From NCBI RefSeq assembly GCF_002288925.2, contig NW_022098004.1, positions 12,548,603 to 12,612,602 of the forward strand: a DNA stretch of 64,000 nucleotides. Direction: 5' to 3'. Source of the stretch: Delphinapterus leucas. Its lineage: Eukaryota; Chordata; Mammalia; Artiodactyla; Monodontidae. The position numbers and the translations under genes were made by a program. Under the pieces are notes generated by a model. That model did not search any database. It was not told where the DNA came from and saw nothing but the letters and a program-made list of their open reading frames with translations. This document shows, piece after piece, positions 1 through 13,897 of this stretch. Numbering within the stretch: the first letter of the stretch is position 1; each line of letters opens with the position of its first letter.

Positions 1-208
1 AGAGAACTTGATAATGGAACACAGCTCCTAACTGCTTGGACTTCAGAAAGCCTGAAAATAAAGAAGGTAGAACTTCAGAGTCTGCACTCTCTCTCAGCTT
101 AAATACATGAAGCTTGACACCAAAACCATTTAGCAATTCAGAATCTTATAATTTTTGGTAACTGAGAAAGGACCTAAACACTACTAGGCAACACTGAACT
201 ACGAACTA

Positions 209-825
<617 letters not shown>

Positions 826-2158
826 AGCCATAAAAAGGGTAGAAAAGCAAAAACAAACAAGTGAGACTACATCAAACTAAAAAGCTTTTGCACAGCAAAG
901 GAAACAACACAATGAAAAGGCAAAACCTACCAAATGGGAGAAAATATTTGCAAATCATGTATCTGCTAAGGGGTTAATATATAGCAAAGAAAAAAATAAA
1001 ACCCAATCCAATTAAAAAATGGGCAGAGGAGGGCTTCCCTGGTGGCACAGTGGTTGAGAGTCCGCCTGCCGATGCAGGGGACAGGGGTTCGTGCCCCGGG
1101 CCGGGAAGATCCCACGTGCCGCGGAGCGGCTGGTCCCGTGAGCCATGGCCGAGCCTGCGCGTCCGGAGCCTGCGCTCCGCAATGGGAAAGGCCACAACAG
1201 TGAGAGGCCCGCGTACTGCACAAAAAAAAAAAAAAAAAAAAAAAAAGGCAGAGGAGATAAATAGACATTTTTCCCAAGAAGACATACAAATGGCCAACAG
1301 GTACAGGAGGTGTTCAAAATCACTAATTACCAGGGAAATACAAATCAAAACCACAGTGAAATAATATCACACCTGTAAGAAAGGCTATTATAAAAAAAGA
1401 CATTTACAACTATTTACACATCACTTACATTGTACTAGGTACTTTAAGTAATCTAGAGATAATTTAAAGTATAAGGGAGGATGTATATGGGTTATATGCA
1501 AATACTATGCCTTTTATGTAAGGGACTTGAGTATCTGCATATTTTGGTATCCATGGGGGGCCCTGGAACCAACGCCCCTAGGATACTAAAGGATGACTAT
1601 CCTCACGTTCATTTCAGCATTATTTACAGAAGTCACATATGGAAACAACCTAAGTATCCACGGATGGAATATTCAGCCATAAAAAAGAAGGGAGTCTTGC
1701 TATTTGCAACAACATGGATGGACCTTGAGGGAATTATGCTATATGAAATAAGTCAGACGGAGAAAGACAAAAACCGTATGATCTCAATCTATGTAGAATC
1801 TAAAAAAAAGAAAAACAAGCACATAGATACAGAGAACAGATTGGTGGTTGCCAGAGGCTAGAGAGTGGAGGTAGGAGAAATGCATGAAAGGGGCCATAAG
1901 GTACAAACTTTCAGTTACAAAGTCAGTCATGTAATGTACAGTATGAGGACTGTAGTTAATAATACTGTATTGCAGATTTGAAAGTTGCTAACAGATCTTG
2001 AAAGTTCTTATCATAAAAAAAATTATAACTGGTGATGATGGATGTTAACTAGACTTATTGTGGTGATCACTTCACAGTACACACAAATATCAAATAATGT
2101 ACAACTGAAACTAAAAATGTTATGTCAATTATACCTCAATAAAAAATAATTAAAAGTT
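826..2158 (+). repeat. Old L1, 3' end
   Basis: The end of ORF2 and the 3'UTR of an older L1 are recognisable by phrases such as 'aaaaagcttttgcacagcaaagg', the 'gaatattcagccataaaaa' block and a final 'tcaattatacctcaataaa'. A CHR SINE at 1031-1246 interrupts it, with the L1 text resuming after a 'ggcagagga' target duplication. Reading frames are broken throughout. Confidence 0.8.
1031..1246 (+). repeat. CHR-type SINE (200-bp form)
   Basis: Starts 'gggcttccctggtggcacag', has the B-box-like 'gggttcgtgcccc' and ends in a 25-nt poly(A). It is flanked by 'ggcagagga' at 1022-1030 and 1247-1255, marking L1-driven retroposition into the surrounding L1. Confidence 0.92.
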
Positions 2159-3540
2159 AAGTCTATTACTTTTAATAAAAAAATATCCACAGCAGCAGTT
2201 TACATAAGAGCCCTAAACTGGAAAAACAAACATTCATCAATAGATTAATTTCTCGTGGTACATTAAAACAATCAGTACTATAAAGCAATGAAAAGGAACT
2301 AATTCCAGCTACAGAGGGAAGATTTCACAAGGGTTTCAAGAATGCTGGCTAATTTTTATTTCTTGGTCTGAATGTATATATGACACTTTTCACTACAGTA
2401 AACAATCCACATGGAACAAAAGACATGCTGAAGCATATAAATATGAAGAGTCATGAGCTAGAAAACCAAGACTGTAATAAAAACCAAGAAGAGTTATAAG
2501 GAAAAAAATAGAAGACCATTTGATAACTTTCAAAAATCATCTACATTCACTTGGCCACAGGATAAGTATAATAAGAACTTGTGCATCGCTGCCAGACCAA
2601 CAAGGGTTAATAAACCTGTGGCACATCATTTTGGCTCAAGTTACAATGATTTAGAAATGACCCTACCATCAAATATGAAAATATTATGTATTTTTTCTCA
2701 CAATGCTGTTCTCCATACTCTATACAAACAAAAAACCTCCAAAAATTAGAGATAAAACACAATTCTGATAGTATAGGACTAAAAGGGATGTCAAACATGA
2801 CTGTCCTCAAAGAATTACTTTTGTCAATGACAGATGCAGTTTTGATGTGGAATCAATTTGGTGTTCGGAGCACAAATCCTATGGCCACGAGTAGAGGTGT
2901 ATTTAGTGTATTTGACACCCAGAGCAGACCTCGACATTTCAAACTGTTAAACGTCTAAAATCTTCACCTACGAATTTACTTCTGAGTACAAGAATCCTCT
3001 TTAACCTATTCACATTCCCTGTCTACTGAATCCATGTAACTGTCCTCTTCAGTTATGACCTCCAGTTCCTTAACCGCTCCTTTTTCCAAATACCTCCAAA
3101 ATCTACATTACGCTTGTCACCATCTTTAAAATGCATACCCCAGTGACTTCCCACCATCTCCCACTCATAACTCGTAGCCTCAGGAAAAGTCACAGAAAGT
3201 AAGAAAAAAATGAGATAAAGGTCGGAGCACTACAAATGACCTAGTTATATTGCACAAATTTTCAGGTAACCCAATAGTATTATTTTATGACATCTTATAG
3301 GAATCTTTAGCCACATGGCATGGGAGCAGAGAATGCCAGTGGTGGGTCATCTATGCCTGAGATCAATGATATTGAGGTCAACAAACATGGAGTCAAGATT
3401 TTCCCAGTAGTAAATATTTATTCCCACTTTCAGATCACTTCTGAAATTATAGCTTTAAAAATAGGAACACTAGGAAATTTCCCAGGGACTAAATTAAGTA
3501 CTAAGGACACAAGACCCAAGACCACTCTTCACCCTTATAG
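2159..3540. other. ZFP1 intron, mostly unassigned
   Basis: The first 400 bases resemble another degraded L1 3' end ('aaagcaatgaaaaggaacta'). The rest, including 2700-3000, looks like ordinary single-copy AT-rich intron. Short open frames here show no domain and no repeat signature. Confidence 0.4.
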
Positions 3541-4110
3541 GCAAGCTATAGAACCCCTCAAGTCTTATCTTTGCTTCCTCTTTCCACTGCCACCCCAGCT
3601 ATTACAAAAGCTTCCTAACTCTTATTTCCTGTCTCCTCTCATTCTCATCTACTCCACATTATAAAGCTAACGTGATTTTTCTAAAGTATAGCTCTACTCA
3701 TACAATTACCTTGATTAGAAACATCATCCATTATGTCTTGAAATAAACTATGACTGCCTAGCATTCAACACCATTCAAATTCCTCTTCCATCCCTCTCTC
3801 CCCTGACTCCCCTCTCTATGCACAGATCCTCCCACTTAGGTCACATCACAGATCACTTAGATGTGATCTTCCATAATTTGAGTCCCTACTCTCTTTTAAA
3901 CCTGGAGTACTTTATTTGTATGTCTCTTGTGGCATATATTTCACTTTGCTTTCTTTTTTCTTTCCTTTTTAAAAAAATGTGCCCTATTTCTTTTACTCTC
4001 CCCATTAGATGTTATGATTTTTTAGACCAGAAATTGTATCTCTGTATTTCTGTTAGCACAAAATACATGAGTACAAGTTAGGGACTCAAATAAAATAAAA
4101 TAAAACAAAA
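3541..4110 (+). repeat. L2-like LINE, 3' portion
   Basis: Diverged text follows the L2 3' consensus as I know it: 'gtgatttttctaaa', a pyrimidine-rich middle, 'ccattagatgttatgattt', and a 'tagcacaaaatacatgag...ggactcaaataaa' ending. Very old and non-coding. Confidence 0.6.
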
Positions 4111-4123
4111 AGAATTCTAATTG

Positions 4124-4471
4124 GGGACTTCCCTGTTGGCGCAGTGGTTAAGAATCCGCCTGCCACTGCAGGGGACACGGGTTTGAGCCCTGGTCCGAGA
4201 AGATCCCACATGCTGTGGAGCAACTAAGCCTGAGTACCATAACTACTGAGCCTGCGCTCTAGTGCCCGTGAGACACAAATACTGAGCCCGCGTGTCACAA
4301 CTACTGAAGCCCACGTGCCTAAAGCCTGTGCTCTGCAACAAGAGAAGCCACAGCAATGAGAAGCCTGCATACCACAACAAAGAGCAGCCCCCGCTCACTG
4401 CAACTAGAGAAAGCCTGCGTTTAGCAACAAAGACCCAACACAGCCAAAAATAAATAAATAAATTTATAAAA
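4124..4471 (+). repeat. CHR-type SINE (330-bp form)
   Basis: Head 'ggggacttccctgttggcgc', B box 'gggtttgagccc', a body of repeated 'caactactgagcc' units and an 'ataaataaataaa' tail. This is the longer, older-looking CHR form. Confidence 0.9.
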
Positions 4472-5090
4472 AACAAAAAACAATGCTAACTGAATGGTGC
4501 TCAGTATTCAAATTTTTCTCCCACTATTTTCTTGCTTCCTGAAGAGCCATGCCACACAATTTTTATAGCAACATCCTAAGTAGCTAGCTAAAATAATATA
4601 GCATCTGAACTGTACTCAGATTATACAAAAAAATTTGGTAATACCTGGTAAATCCTATAATGTGGCTTATTTTCCTGAGATGTCATGCATGCCCTAGTAT
4701 GCTTGTCTCTTCATTAAAAATGCTTTTTATTGTTTGTAATCTACATTACAAACAATAATAACAATTGGGAATACAACTGATTCCCAGATCAATTCTGGCT
4801 GAACTTGTTCTTGACAATTTATTTGCATTTTGGTATTGGTCTTATTAGTGGTAATTTAGCTCTTCAGCATCCAGGATATGGTCACTCTATTCATGGAGTA
4901 AGTATAAGTAAAATCATCACTACATTGTCAGTACAATGTAAGTAGAGACACAATGTGACTCATCATCACAGAGGCATAAGTCATGGGCTAAATAACCTTT
5001 CACAAAAGAAAGGAACAGCACAGCCGTAAAACTGAGTAGAAAAAAAAAATCTTAGAAAATATATATAATTGGATTTAACAGCAGGTTAGA
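4472..5090. other. Unassigned ZFP1 intron
   Basis: AT-rich sequence in which I see no gene, RNA or clear repeat. A small inverted pair around 4731-4755 ('attgtttgtaat' and 'attacaaacaat') could form a hairpin but is probably chance in this composition. Confidence 0.35.
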
Positions 5091-5494
5091 TTCAACTGAA
5101 GAGATGATTAGTAAACCTGATGATAGGTCAGTGAGAAATATCCAGACTGAAATAGAAAAAGAACAAAGGATGGAAAACAAATGCCTAAGAGATACGTGGC
5201 ACAAAGTAAAGGTCTAATATACTTGCAACTGGAGCCCCAGTAAGAGAAGCAAGATGCAACAGAAACATATTTGAAGAGATAATGGCTGAGAACTTTCTGG
5301 AAGAGCTCACATCAGACTATAGAATACCTCTAACCCCAGGAATAAATATAAAGAAAACCACATTTAGGCACATCATAAAAAAACTAACAATCTCAGAAGA
5401 AAAAAAATACATTGTTTTCTGTTGTTTCAGTACAAACACTGGAAGCCAGAAAGTAACAGAATACCCTCAAAGCGCTCATAATACTAGAATGTGA

Positions 5495-5690
5495 GCTGGC
5501 AAATATTTTCTATACAGGGCCAATTAGTAAATATTTTAGGTTTTGTAGACAGTATGTAGCCTCAACTACAACTAATCAAGTTGGCTGTTTTACCACGAAA
5601 GCAGGCACAGACAATATGTAAACAAATGGACATGGCTGTGTTCCAATAAAACTTGATCTAGGGACACTGAGATTTGAAAACATTTCATAA
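5495..5690 (+). repeat. Ancient interspersed repeat, family not assigned
   Basis: Carries the familiar old-repeat phrases 'aaatattttaggttttgtag', 'cacgaaagcaggcacagaca' and 'ggctgtgttccaataaaact'. I recognise it as a dispersed mammalian repeat, probably a DNA-transposon relic, but cannot name the family securely. Confidence 0.5.
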
Positions 5691-6917
5691 AAGATTAAGA
5701 CCTTCAGAGAAGTTTAAAAACAAAAACCAAAACATACTTTTTATAAGAGACAAACTTAAATAACACAAAGCTTGAAAATAAAAGGCATTGTAACGGCTAG
5801 CCCAGGAACATCACTAATTAGTTAAAACAAAATTCTAAAAATATGTATATACCATGATCCTCAAATTCTACTTAATATAAAAATATCAGAAAAGAGAACT
5901 GGCTACCTCTAAAGCGAGGAGACTGGCTTTAATAGTCAAAAAGATTTTAGCATTGAATGAGGTGACCTAATACCAGCAGTGACAGCATGCTAGGAGGGCA
6001 GAACCATGATATAGTGAGAGAGAGTAAGAGACAGAATTCATGTATGAATTGTGAAACAAACAGGAAAAAACATATTATGTGTGGAGGCAAATAAGCCAAG
6101 ATGATAAATATTGACTACTGGATGGTGTAACTGGTTGATAGTTATTAGACTGAACTGTATTGCAAGTGATGACATTCAACTATTTGGACATACAAAAATG
6201 GCAATTTCATATAGCTCAACCTAATATGCTTTTATCTGTATTTCTGTGCATTTTCATACTTAACAGAATCAAACCAAACACAGGTAAGTGACAAACTTCC
6301 TTGGAGCTCAACCCAAAGAAAATGGTAAGAAAAAATAAAAAATAATAAAAAGAAAGAAAAATAAAAATATTTTATGAATTACTAGGCAAACAGGAAGAGA
6401 AATCAGAAAAATTTAGAACCCTGGGAAAAAGGAGAAAAGCCTGTAAGTTTCAGGAGAGAACTGAACAGGTCACATTCTGATAAACAGACAGGACTTTGTA
6501 CTTGTTGAAATACAACACCAAAAAGCAATGACTTCAAAATTCTGAAAGAAGAAAACAACAAAAGCTGGGCAAATAAATAAAACAGTTTGCAGGTACTGGA
6601 AAGCAACCACTGCAGGGCTACAATTATTGAAAAGATGGGTGAGCATGAAGGGAACTAAACATTCACACCAATGATAAAAGTGCTGAAAGGCAAAAATGAT
6701 CAATCTTGAGTTTTATATCCAGCAAAATGTCCCTAAAGATATTTTCTAGACTATGGCACAGAGAAACAGAAATCAAGCAGAAAGTGACAGTATTGCTACA
6801 TGGAATAAATAAAAATTGGATTTGGGTCTGCAAAACAACTGGGATTTGGGGGCAGAGTAATGGAGATAGGAAGCCATAGAGAAGGGGCTCTAAAATTCTG
6901 CATAAAAATTCACCTCA

Positions 6918-7126
6918 GGGCTTCCCTGGTGGCGCAGTGGTTGAAACTCCGCCTGCTGATGCAGGGGATACGGGTTCGTGCCCCAGTCCGGGAAGATCCC
7001 ACATGCCGCGGAGCGGCAGGGCCCGTGAGCCATGGCCGCAGAGCCTGCGCATCCGGAGCCTGTGCTCTGCAACGGAAGAGGCCACAACAATGAGAGGCCC
7101 GCGTACCGCAAAAGAAAAAAAAAAAA
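6918..7126 (+). repeat. CHR-type SINE (200-bp form)
   Basis: Well preserved copy with head 'gggcttccctggtggcgcag' and a short A-tail. The target duplication 'aaaattcacctca' occurs at about 6905-6917 and again directly after the tail. Confidence 0.93.
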
Positions 7127-7984
7127 TTCACCTCAGATCTTTGGCTGGCTCCTAACGTGCAGGTGGAAGGCAAGCCTCCAGGAGGACTAGCAGAGTATAG
7201 CAGTTTTGTTCCACCAGATAGTTAAGTTATTGGCAGAATAAAACTTTACATTCTTTAGAGGGAATTATGCACCATACAACATGTCCAACACACAAAAATT
7301 ACTAGACATGCAAAAAAATCAAAAAGCAATTAAAAGACAAAAAACCAAGAAATAGTCAAGAACAGACATAACGGTAATTCATGTATTAGAGTTAGCATAA
7401 AAAGAGTTCAGATTAATTGTACAGTAATATGTTAATATAGAAAAAAGATAAACAATGCAGTGAAAATATGGAAATATTTCAACAAAAAACTGGAATCTAC
7501 AAAAAGAAAGCAAATGGACATTGTAGAACTGCAAAATGTAGTTTTTAACTGAAATTAAAAACTCACTGTATAGTCTTAAGAGTAGACTAGACCCAGCAGA
7601 AGATAAGAATTGTGAATTTGAAGACAGGTAAATAGAAGATATTCAAACTGAAGCAGAAGAGAAAAAAATGGGGGGAAAGACAAAGCATTAACAAGATGTG
7701 AAGCATGGCCAAAAAAGTCTAATGCACCATTCCTTAAAATGCTAAAAGGAAAAACAAAAAAGGATAACGTGTAGTCCCAGAAGAAGAGGAAAAAAGAATG
7801 GGACAGAAACAATATTTGAAGAAATAATAGCTGAGAATATTCCAAATTTGATAAAAGGCAATGACCACAAATCTAAGAAACTCAGTAAAGCCCAAGCAGA
7901 ATAAATACAAAGAAAATTATACCTAAATACATCACATTCAAACTGCTGAGTGTCTGAGAAAGAATATCTTAAAAGAAGCCAGAG

Positions 7985-8117
7985 GGGGACTTCCCTGGCA
8001 GTCCAGTGGTTGAGACTCTGTGCTTCCACTGCAGGGGGGTGCAGGTTCGATCCCTGGCCAGGGAACTAACATCCTGCATGCTGCACAGTGTGGCCAAAAG
8101 AAAGAAGAAAAAAAAAG
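7985..8117 (+). repeat. CHR-type SINE (130-bp form)
   Basis: Short variant: 'gggacttccctggcagtcca' head, 'aggttcgatccc' B box, then directly 'tgtggccaaaag' and an A-rich tail. Confidence 0.87.
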
Positions 8118-8673
8118 ACGCACTTCCTTTAGGGAAGAACAATAAAAAAGAAGAATTATTTCTTAATGGAAACCACACATGTGAGACAGAAATGGAATTC
8201 ATGTTTAAAGTACTGAAACAAAAATTAACCCTAGAATTCTATGCCCAGGGAAAATACTTTTCAAAATAAAGGCATACACAGATAAACAAAAGCTTTAAGA
8301 ATTCACTGCAGTATACTGATTTCTGCTCTTGGATTGTAGTGAGGTGGTATAATCCTAATTTGAGGTGATTACTACAGTATAGAAACTGTAATCCCTAGAG
8401 AAACCATTTTCTTAAAAAAAGAAACACACAAAGGAAAAAAGACACATATAGGACAGATGAAAAACAAACAGCAAGATGACAGACTTAAATCCAACTGTAT
8501 AATGAACTTAATTACAGACAAAATAATAAGTCAATTAAAAGACGGTCAGGCTGGATAAAAACTATGACCCAACTATATGTTACTTAGAGGTAAGAAACAC
8601 ACTATAAATATAAGAACACAAATAGGTTGAAGCAAAAAAAATGGAAAAGATATACCATGAAAATGCTAATCAT

Positions 8674-8687
8674 AAAAAGGTAGATAT
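8674..8687. repeat. Target-site duplication of L1-A (left copy)
   Basis: The 14-mer aaaaaggtagatat recurs with one mismatch (aaaaaggtaggtat) at 22528-22541. The host L1 text reads on across the two copies, so they bracket the whole nested L1-A/L1-B insertion. Confidence 0.75.
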
Positions 8688-11600
8688 ACAGCCTGTGACT
8701 CTAGAGGCAGGGATGCCTGGACAAGATGGTGGAGTAGAAGGACCTGACCTCACCTCCTTTCACGGAAACACCAAAATCACAACTAACTGCTGAACAACCA
8801 CTGACAAAAAAGGACTGGAACCTACCAAAAAAGATATTCTACTTCCAAAGACAAAGAAGAAGCTGCAACGAGACAGTAGGGGGGGTGCATTCCTGATACA
8901 ATCAAATCCCATAGCTGCCAGGTGGGTGACCCACAAATTGGAAAATATATTCACAAAGATTCTCCCACAGGAGAGTTCTGAGTCCCATGACAGGGTCCCT
9001 GGTCTGGGGGTCTGGATTGGGAGGAGGAGCCCTGAGAGCATCTGGCTTTGAAGGCCAGTGGGGCTTGATTGCTGGAAATCCACAGGACTGGGGGAAGCAG
9101 AAATATCACTCTTGGAGGGCACACACAAGGTTTCGTGTGCACACCAGGACCTGGGGAAAAAGCAGTGACTTCATAAGAGCCTCAGAGACCTACTTGCTGG
9201 TCTTGGAGAGTCTCCTGGGGAGGTGGGGGGCAGCTGTGGCTCACTGCAAGGACAAGGACACTGGTGGTGGAGAAACTGAGGAGTATTCATTGGCGTGAGC
9301 TGTCTTGGAGGCCAACATTTTGACACCAAGACCTGGCCCCACCAGACAGCCCAAAGGCTCCAGTGCTGGGACACCACAGGACAACCAACCAACAGGGTGG
9401 GAACACAGCCCCATCCATCAGCAGTCAGGCTGCTTAAAGTTTTCTAAACCCACAGCTGCCTATAGACATGCCCCTTGACATGGCCCTGCCCACCAGATAG
9501 ATAAGACCCAGCCCCACCCACCAGTGGGAAGGCACCAGACCCTCCCAACAGGAAGCTTGCACAAGCCTCTTAGACCAGCCTCATCCACCAGGGGGCAGAC
9601 ATCATAAACAAGAGGAGCTATAATCCTGCAGGCTGTGCAATGCAAAAATAGAAAGTTAAAGAAAACAAGATGGCAGAGAAATATGTTCCAGAAGAAGGAA
9701 CAAGATAAAAAAGAACAACTAAGTGAAGTGGAGACAGGCAATCTACCTGAAAAAGAATTCAGGGTAATGATAGTAAAGATGATCCAAGATATGGGAAAGA
9801 GAATTGAGACACAGACTGAAAAGATACAAGAAATGCTTAACAAAAAGCTAGAAAATTTAAAAAACAGAGATGAACAATACAATAAGAGAAATGAAAAACA
9901 CACTAGAAGGAATCAATAGCAGAATAAATGAGGCAGAAGAACAGATAAGTAACCTGGAAGACAGAATGGTGGAAATCACTGTCATGGAACACAATAAAGA
10001 AAAAAATGAAAAAAACCTGACAACAGTTTAAGACACATCTAGGGACAACATTAACTGCACCAATATTCACATTATAGGGGTTCCAGAAGGAGAGGAGAGA
10101 AAGGGCCTAGAAAGTATTTGAAATAATAGCTGAAAACTTCCCTTACATGGGAGAGGAAGCATTCACCCAAGTCTAGGAAGCACAGAGAGTCCCAGGCAGG
10201 ATAAACCCAAGGAGGAACATGCCAAGACACATACTAATCGAACTGGCAAAAATTGAAGGCAAAGAGAAAATATTAAAAGCAACAAGGGAAAAGTAACAAA
10301 TTACATACAAGGGAATCCCCATAAAGTTATCAGCTGATTTTCCAGCTGAAACTCTGCAGCCCAGAAGGGAGTGGCATGATACATTTAAAGTGATGAAAGG
10401 GAAAAACCTACAACCAGAAATACTATACCCAGTAAGGATCTCATTCAGATTCAATGGAGAAATTGAAAGCTTTACAGCAGGCAAAAGCTAAGAGAATTCA
10501 GCACCACCAAAAGGTCTTCACAACAAATGCTAAAGGAACTTCTCTAGGCGGGAAAGAAAAACCCACACCTAGAAACCAGAAAATTACAAATGGCAAAGCT
10601 CACAAGTAAAGGCAAACATAAAGGTAGGAAATCATCCACACAAAAATATGCTATCAAAACCAGCAACAGTTAGAAGAGGAGTATAAATGTAGCGTATTGG
10701 GAATATACTTGAAATTAAAAGATCAGCAACTTAAAAACAATTTTGTATACATATAGACTGATACATCAAAATCTTTTGTACCCACAAACCAAAAATCTAC
10801 AATAGATATACACACAAAAAAGAATCCAAACACAACACTAAAAATAGTCACCAAATCACAAGAGAAGAGCACAAAAGAGGAAGAGAAGAAAAAAGACCTA
10901 AGAAAACAACCCCAAAACAACAAAAAGGCAATAAGGACATACACATCAGTAATTATCTTAAATTTAAATGAATTAAACGCTCCAACCAAAAGACACAGAC
11001 TGGCTGAATAGCTACAAAAACAAGACACATATATATGCTGTCTACAAGAGACCCACTTCAGATGCAGAGACACATACAGACTATAAGTGAGGGGATGCAA
11101 AAAAGGTATTCCATGCAAATGGAAATCAAAAGAAAGCTGGAGTAGCAATACTTATATCAGACAAACTAGACTTTAAAATAAAGAATGTTACAAGAGACAA
11201 AGAAGGACATACATAATGATCAAGAGATCAATCCAAAAAGAAGATATAACAATTGCAAACACATATGCATCCAACCTAGAAGCACCTCAATATATACAGC
11301 AAATTACTAACAGCCATAAAAGGAGAAATCGACAGTAACACAGTAATAGTGAAGAACTTAAAACACCCCACTTACATCAATGGACAGATCATCCAGACAA
11401 AATCCATAAGGAAACACAGACCTTAAATGACACATTAGACCACATTGACTTGATATTTATAGAGCATTCCATCTAAAAGTAGCAGAATACACTTTCTTCT
11501 CAAGTGCTTGTGGAACATTCTCCAGGATAGATCACATGCTGGAGGCAAAGCGAGCCTCAGTAAATTTAAGAAAATTGAAATCTTATCAAACATCTTTTCT

Positions 11601-12696
11601 GAACACAACACTATAAGATTAGAAATCAACTACAAGAAAAAAACTGTAAAAAACACAAACACGTGGAGGCTAAACAATATGCTACTAAACAACAAATGGA
11701 TCACTGAAGAAATCAAAGAGGAAATCAAGAAAAACCCAGAGACAAATTAAGACAAAAGCATGACAATCCAAAACCTATGGGACAAAACAAAAGCAGTTCT
11801 AAGAAGGAAGTTTATAGCAAAGCATTCTCACCTCAAGAAGCAAGAGAAATCTCACAAAAACAACCTAACCTTACACCTAAAGCAACTAGAGAAAAAACAA
11901 CAAGCAAAACACAGAATTAGCAGAAGGAAAGAAATCATAAAGATCAGAGCAAAATAAATGCAATAGAGACAAAGAAAATTAAAGAAAAGATCAATGAAAC
12001 TAAAAGCTGTTTCTATGAAAAGGTAAACAAAATTGATAAACCTTTAGCCAGATTCATCAAGAAAAAAAGGGAGAATGCTCAAATCAATAAAATTAGAAAT
12101 GAAAAAGTTACAACAGACGCCACAAAAATACAAAGGCTCATACGAGACTATTGCAAGCAACTATACGCCAATAAAATGGACAACCTAGAAGAAATGGACA
12201 AACTCTTAGAAAGGTACAACCTTCAAGACTGAACCAGGAAGAAATACAAAACCAGGAAGAAATACAAAAACCAATCACAAGTACTGAAATTGAAAGTGTG
12301 ATTTAAAAAATTCCAGTAAACAAAAGTTCAGAACCAGATGGCTGCACAGGCAAATTCTATCAAACATTAAGAGTTAACATCTATCCTTCTGAAACACTTC
12401 CAAAAAATTGCAGAGGAAGGAACACTCCCAAGCTCATTCTACAAGGCCACCATCACCCTGATACCAAAACCAGACAAAGATACCACAAAAAAAAGAAAAC
12501 TACAGGTCAGTATCACTCATGAACATAGATGCAAAAATTCAACAAAACAGTAGCAAACCAAATCCAACAATACATTAAAAGGATCATGATCAAGTGGGAT
12601 TTATCCCAGGGATGCAAGGATTTTTCAATATCTGCAAACCACTGAATTAACAACCTGAAGAATAAAAACCACATTATCTCAATAGATGCAGAAAAA

Positions 12697-12910
12697 GGGA
12701 CTTCCCTGGTGGTCTAGAGGTTAAGACTTTGCCTTCCAATGCAGGGGGTGCAGGTTCAATCCCTGGTTGGGGAGCTAAGATCCTACATGCTTTGTGGCCA
12801 CAAAACAAACAAAAAACATAAAAAACAGAAGCAATATTGTAACAAATTCAATGAAGACTTTAAAAATGGTCCACATTAAAAAAAACCAAACAAAAAACAA
12901 ACTGAAAAAA
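12697..12910 (+). repeat. CHR-type SINE in L1-A ORF2
   Basis: Variant with the tail phrase 'gaagcaatattgtaacaaat' followed by 'aatggtccacatt' and an A-rich end. The 16-bp duplication aatagatgcagaaaaa lies at 12681-12696 and 12911-12926, so it split the reverse transcriptase coding region. Confidence 0.92.
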
Positions 12911-13684
12911 AATAGATGCAGAAAAAGCTTTTGACAAAATTCAACACCCATTTATGATAAAAATCTCTCCAGAAAATGGGCATAGAGGGAACCTACCTCA
13001 ACATAATAAAGGCCATATACGACACACCCACAGCTAACATCATTCTCAATGGTGAAAAACTGAAAGCATTTCCTCTAAGATCAGGAACAAGACAAGGATG
13101 TCCACTCTCGCCACTATTATTCAACATAGTTTTGGAAGTCCTAGTCCCAGAAATAGGAGAATAAAAAGAAATAAAAGGAATCCACATTGGAAAACAAGAA
13201 GTAAAACTGTCACTGTTTGCAGATGACATGATACTATACTTAGAAAATCCTAAAAATGCTACCAGAAAACTACTAGAGCTCATCAATGAATCTGGTAAAG
13301 TTGCAGGATACAAAACTGATACACAGAAATCTATTGCATTCCTATACACTAAAAACAAAAGATCACAAAGAGAAATTAAGGAAACAATTCTATTTACCAT
13401 CTCATCAAAAAGAATAAAATACCTAGGAATAAACCTACCTAAGGAGGCAAAAGACCTGTATTGAGAAAACTGTAAGATAGTGATGAAAGAAATCAAAGAT
13501 GACACATATGGAGAGATATACCATGGTCTTGGAGTGGAAGAATCAATACTGTCAAAATGACCATACTACCTAAAGCAATCTACAGATTCAACACAATCCT
13601 TATCAAATGACCAATGGCATTTTTTCACAGAAGTAGGAAAAAATTCTTTTAAATTTGTATGGAAACACAAAAAGACCCAGAATA

Positions 13685-13897
13685 GGGCTTCCCTGGTGGC
13701 GCAGTGGTTGAGAGTCCGCCTGCCGATGCAGGGGACACGGGTTTGTGCCCCGGTCTGGGAAGATCCCACATGCCGCGGAGCGGCTGGGCCCGTGAGGCAT
13801 GGCCACTGAGCCTGCGCCTCCGGAGCCTGTGCTCTGCAATGGGAGAGGCCACAACAGTGAGAGGCCCGTGTACCACAAAAAAAAAAAAAAAAAAAAG
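13685..13897 (+). repeat. CHR-type SINE in L1-A ORF2
   Basis: Well preserved 200-bp form with a poly(A) of about 18. The duplication 'aaaagacccagaata' flanks it on both sides, an insertion into the C-terminal part of L1-A ORF2. Confidence 0.94.

Larger units (their letters stand above)
5091..8673 (+). repeat. Old L1 host element, left part
   Basis: Degraded ORF1-like text (around 5160-5440 and 7540-7990), inter-ORF text and the start of ORF2 endonuclease text (8540-8673), all plus strand with many stops and indels. Possibly more than one fragment. It breaks at 8673 inside endonuclease-coding text and resumes at 22542 ('ggctatatttaaatccgaca'), so L1-A landed in it. SINEs at 6918 and 7985 and another old repeat at 5495 also interrupt it. 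Confidence 0.65.

Noticed and set aside
1031..1246. tRNA gene suggested by A/B-box-like promoter sequence (also at the other SINEs)
   Set aside because: These are heads of tRNA-derived SINEs with A-tails and target duplications; no complete cloverleaf was found.
4243..4476. Repeated 'caactactgagcc' units as a possible CRISPR or satellite array
   Set aside because: The units are irregular, lack conserved spacers and are internal parts of the long CHR SINE form.
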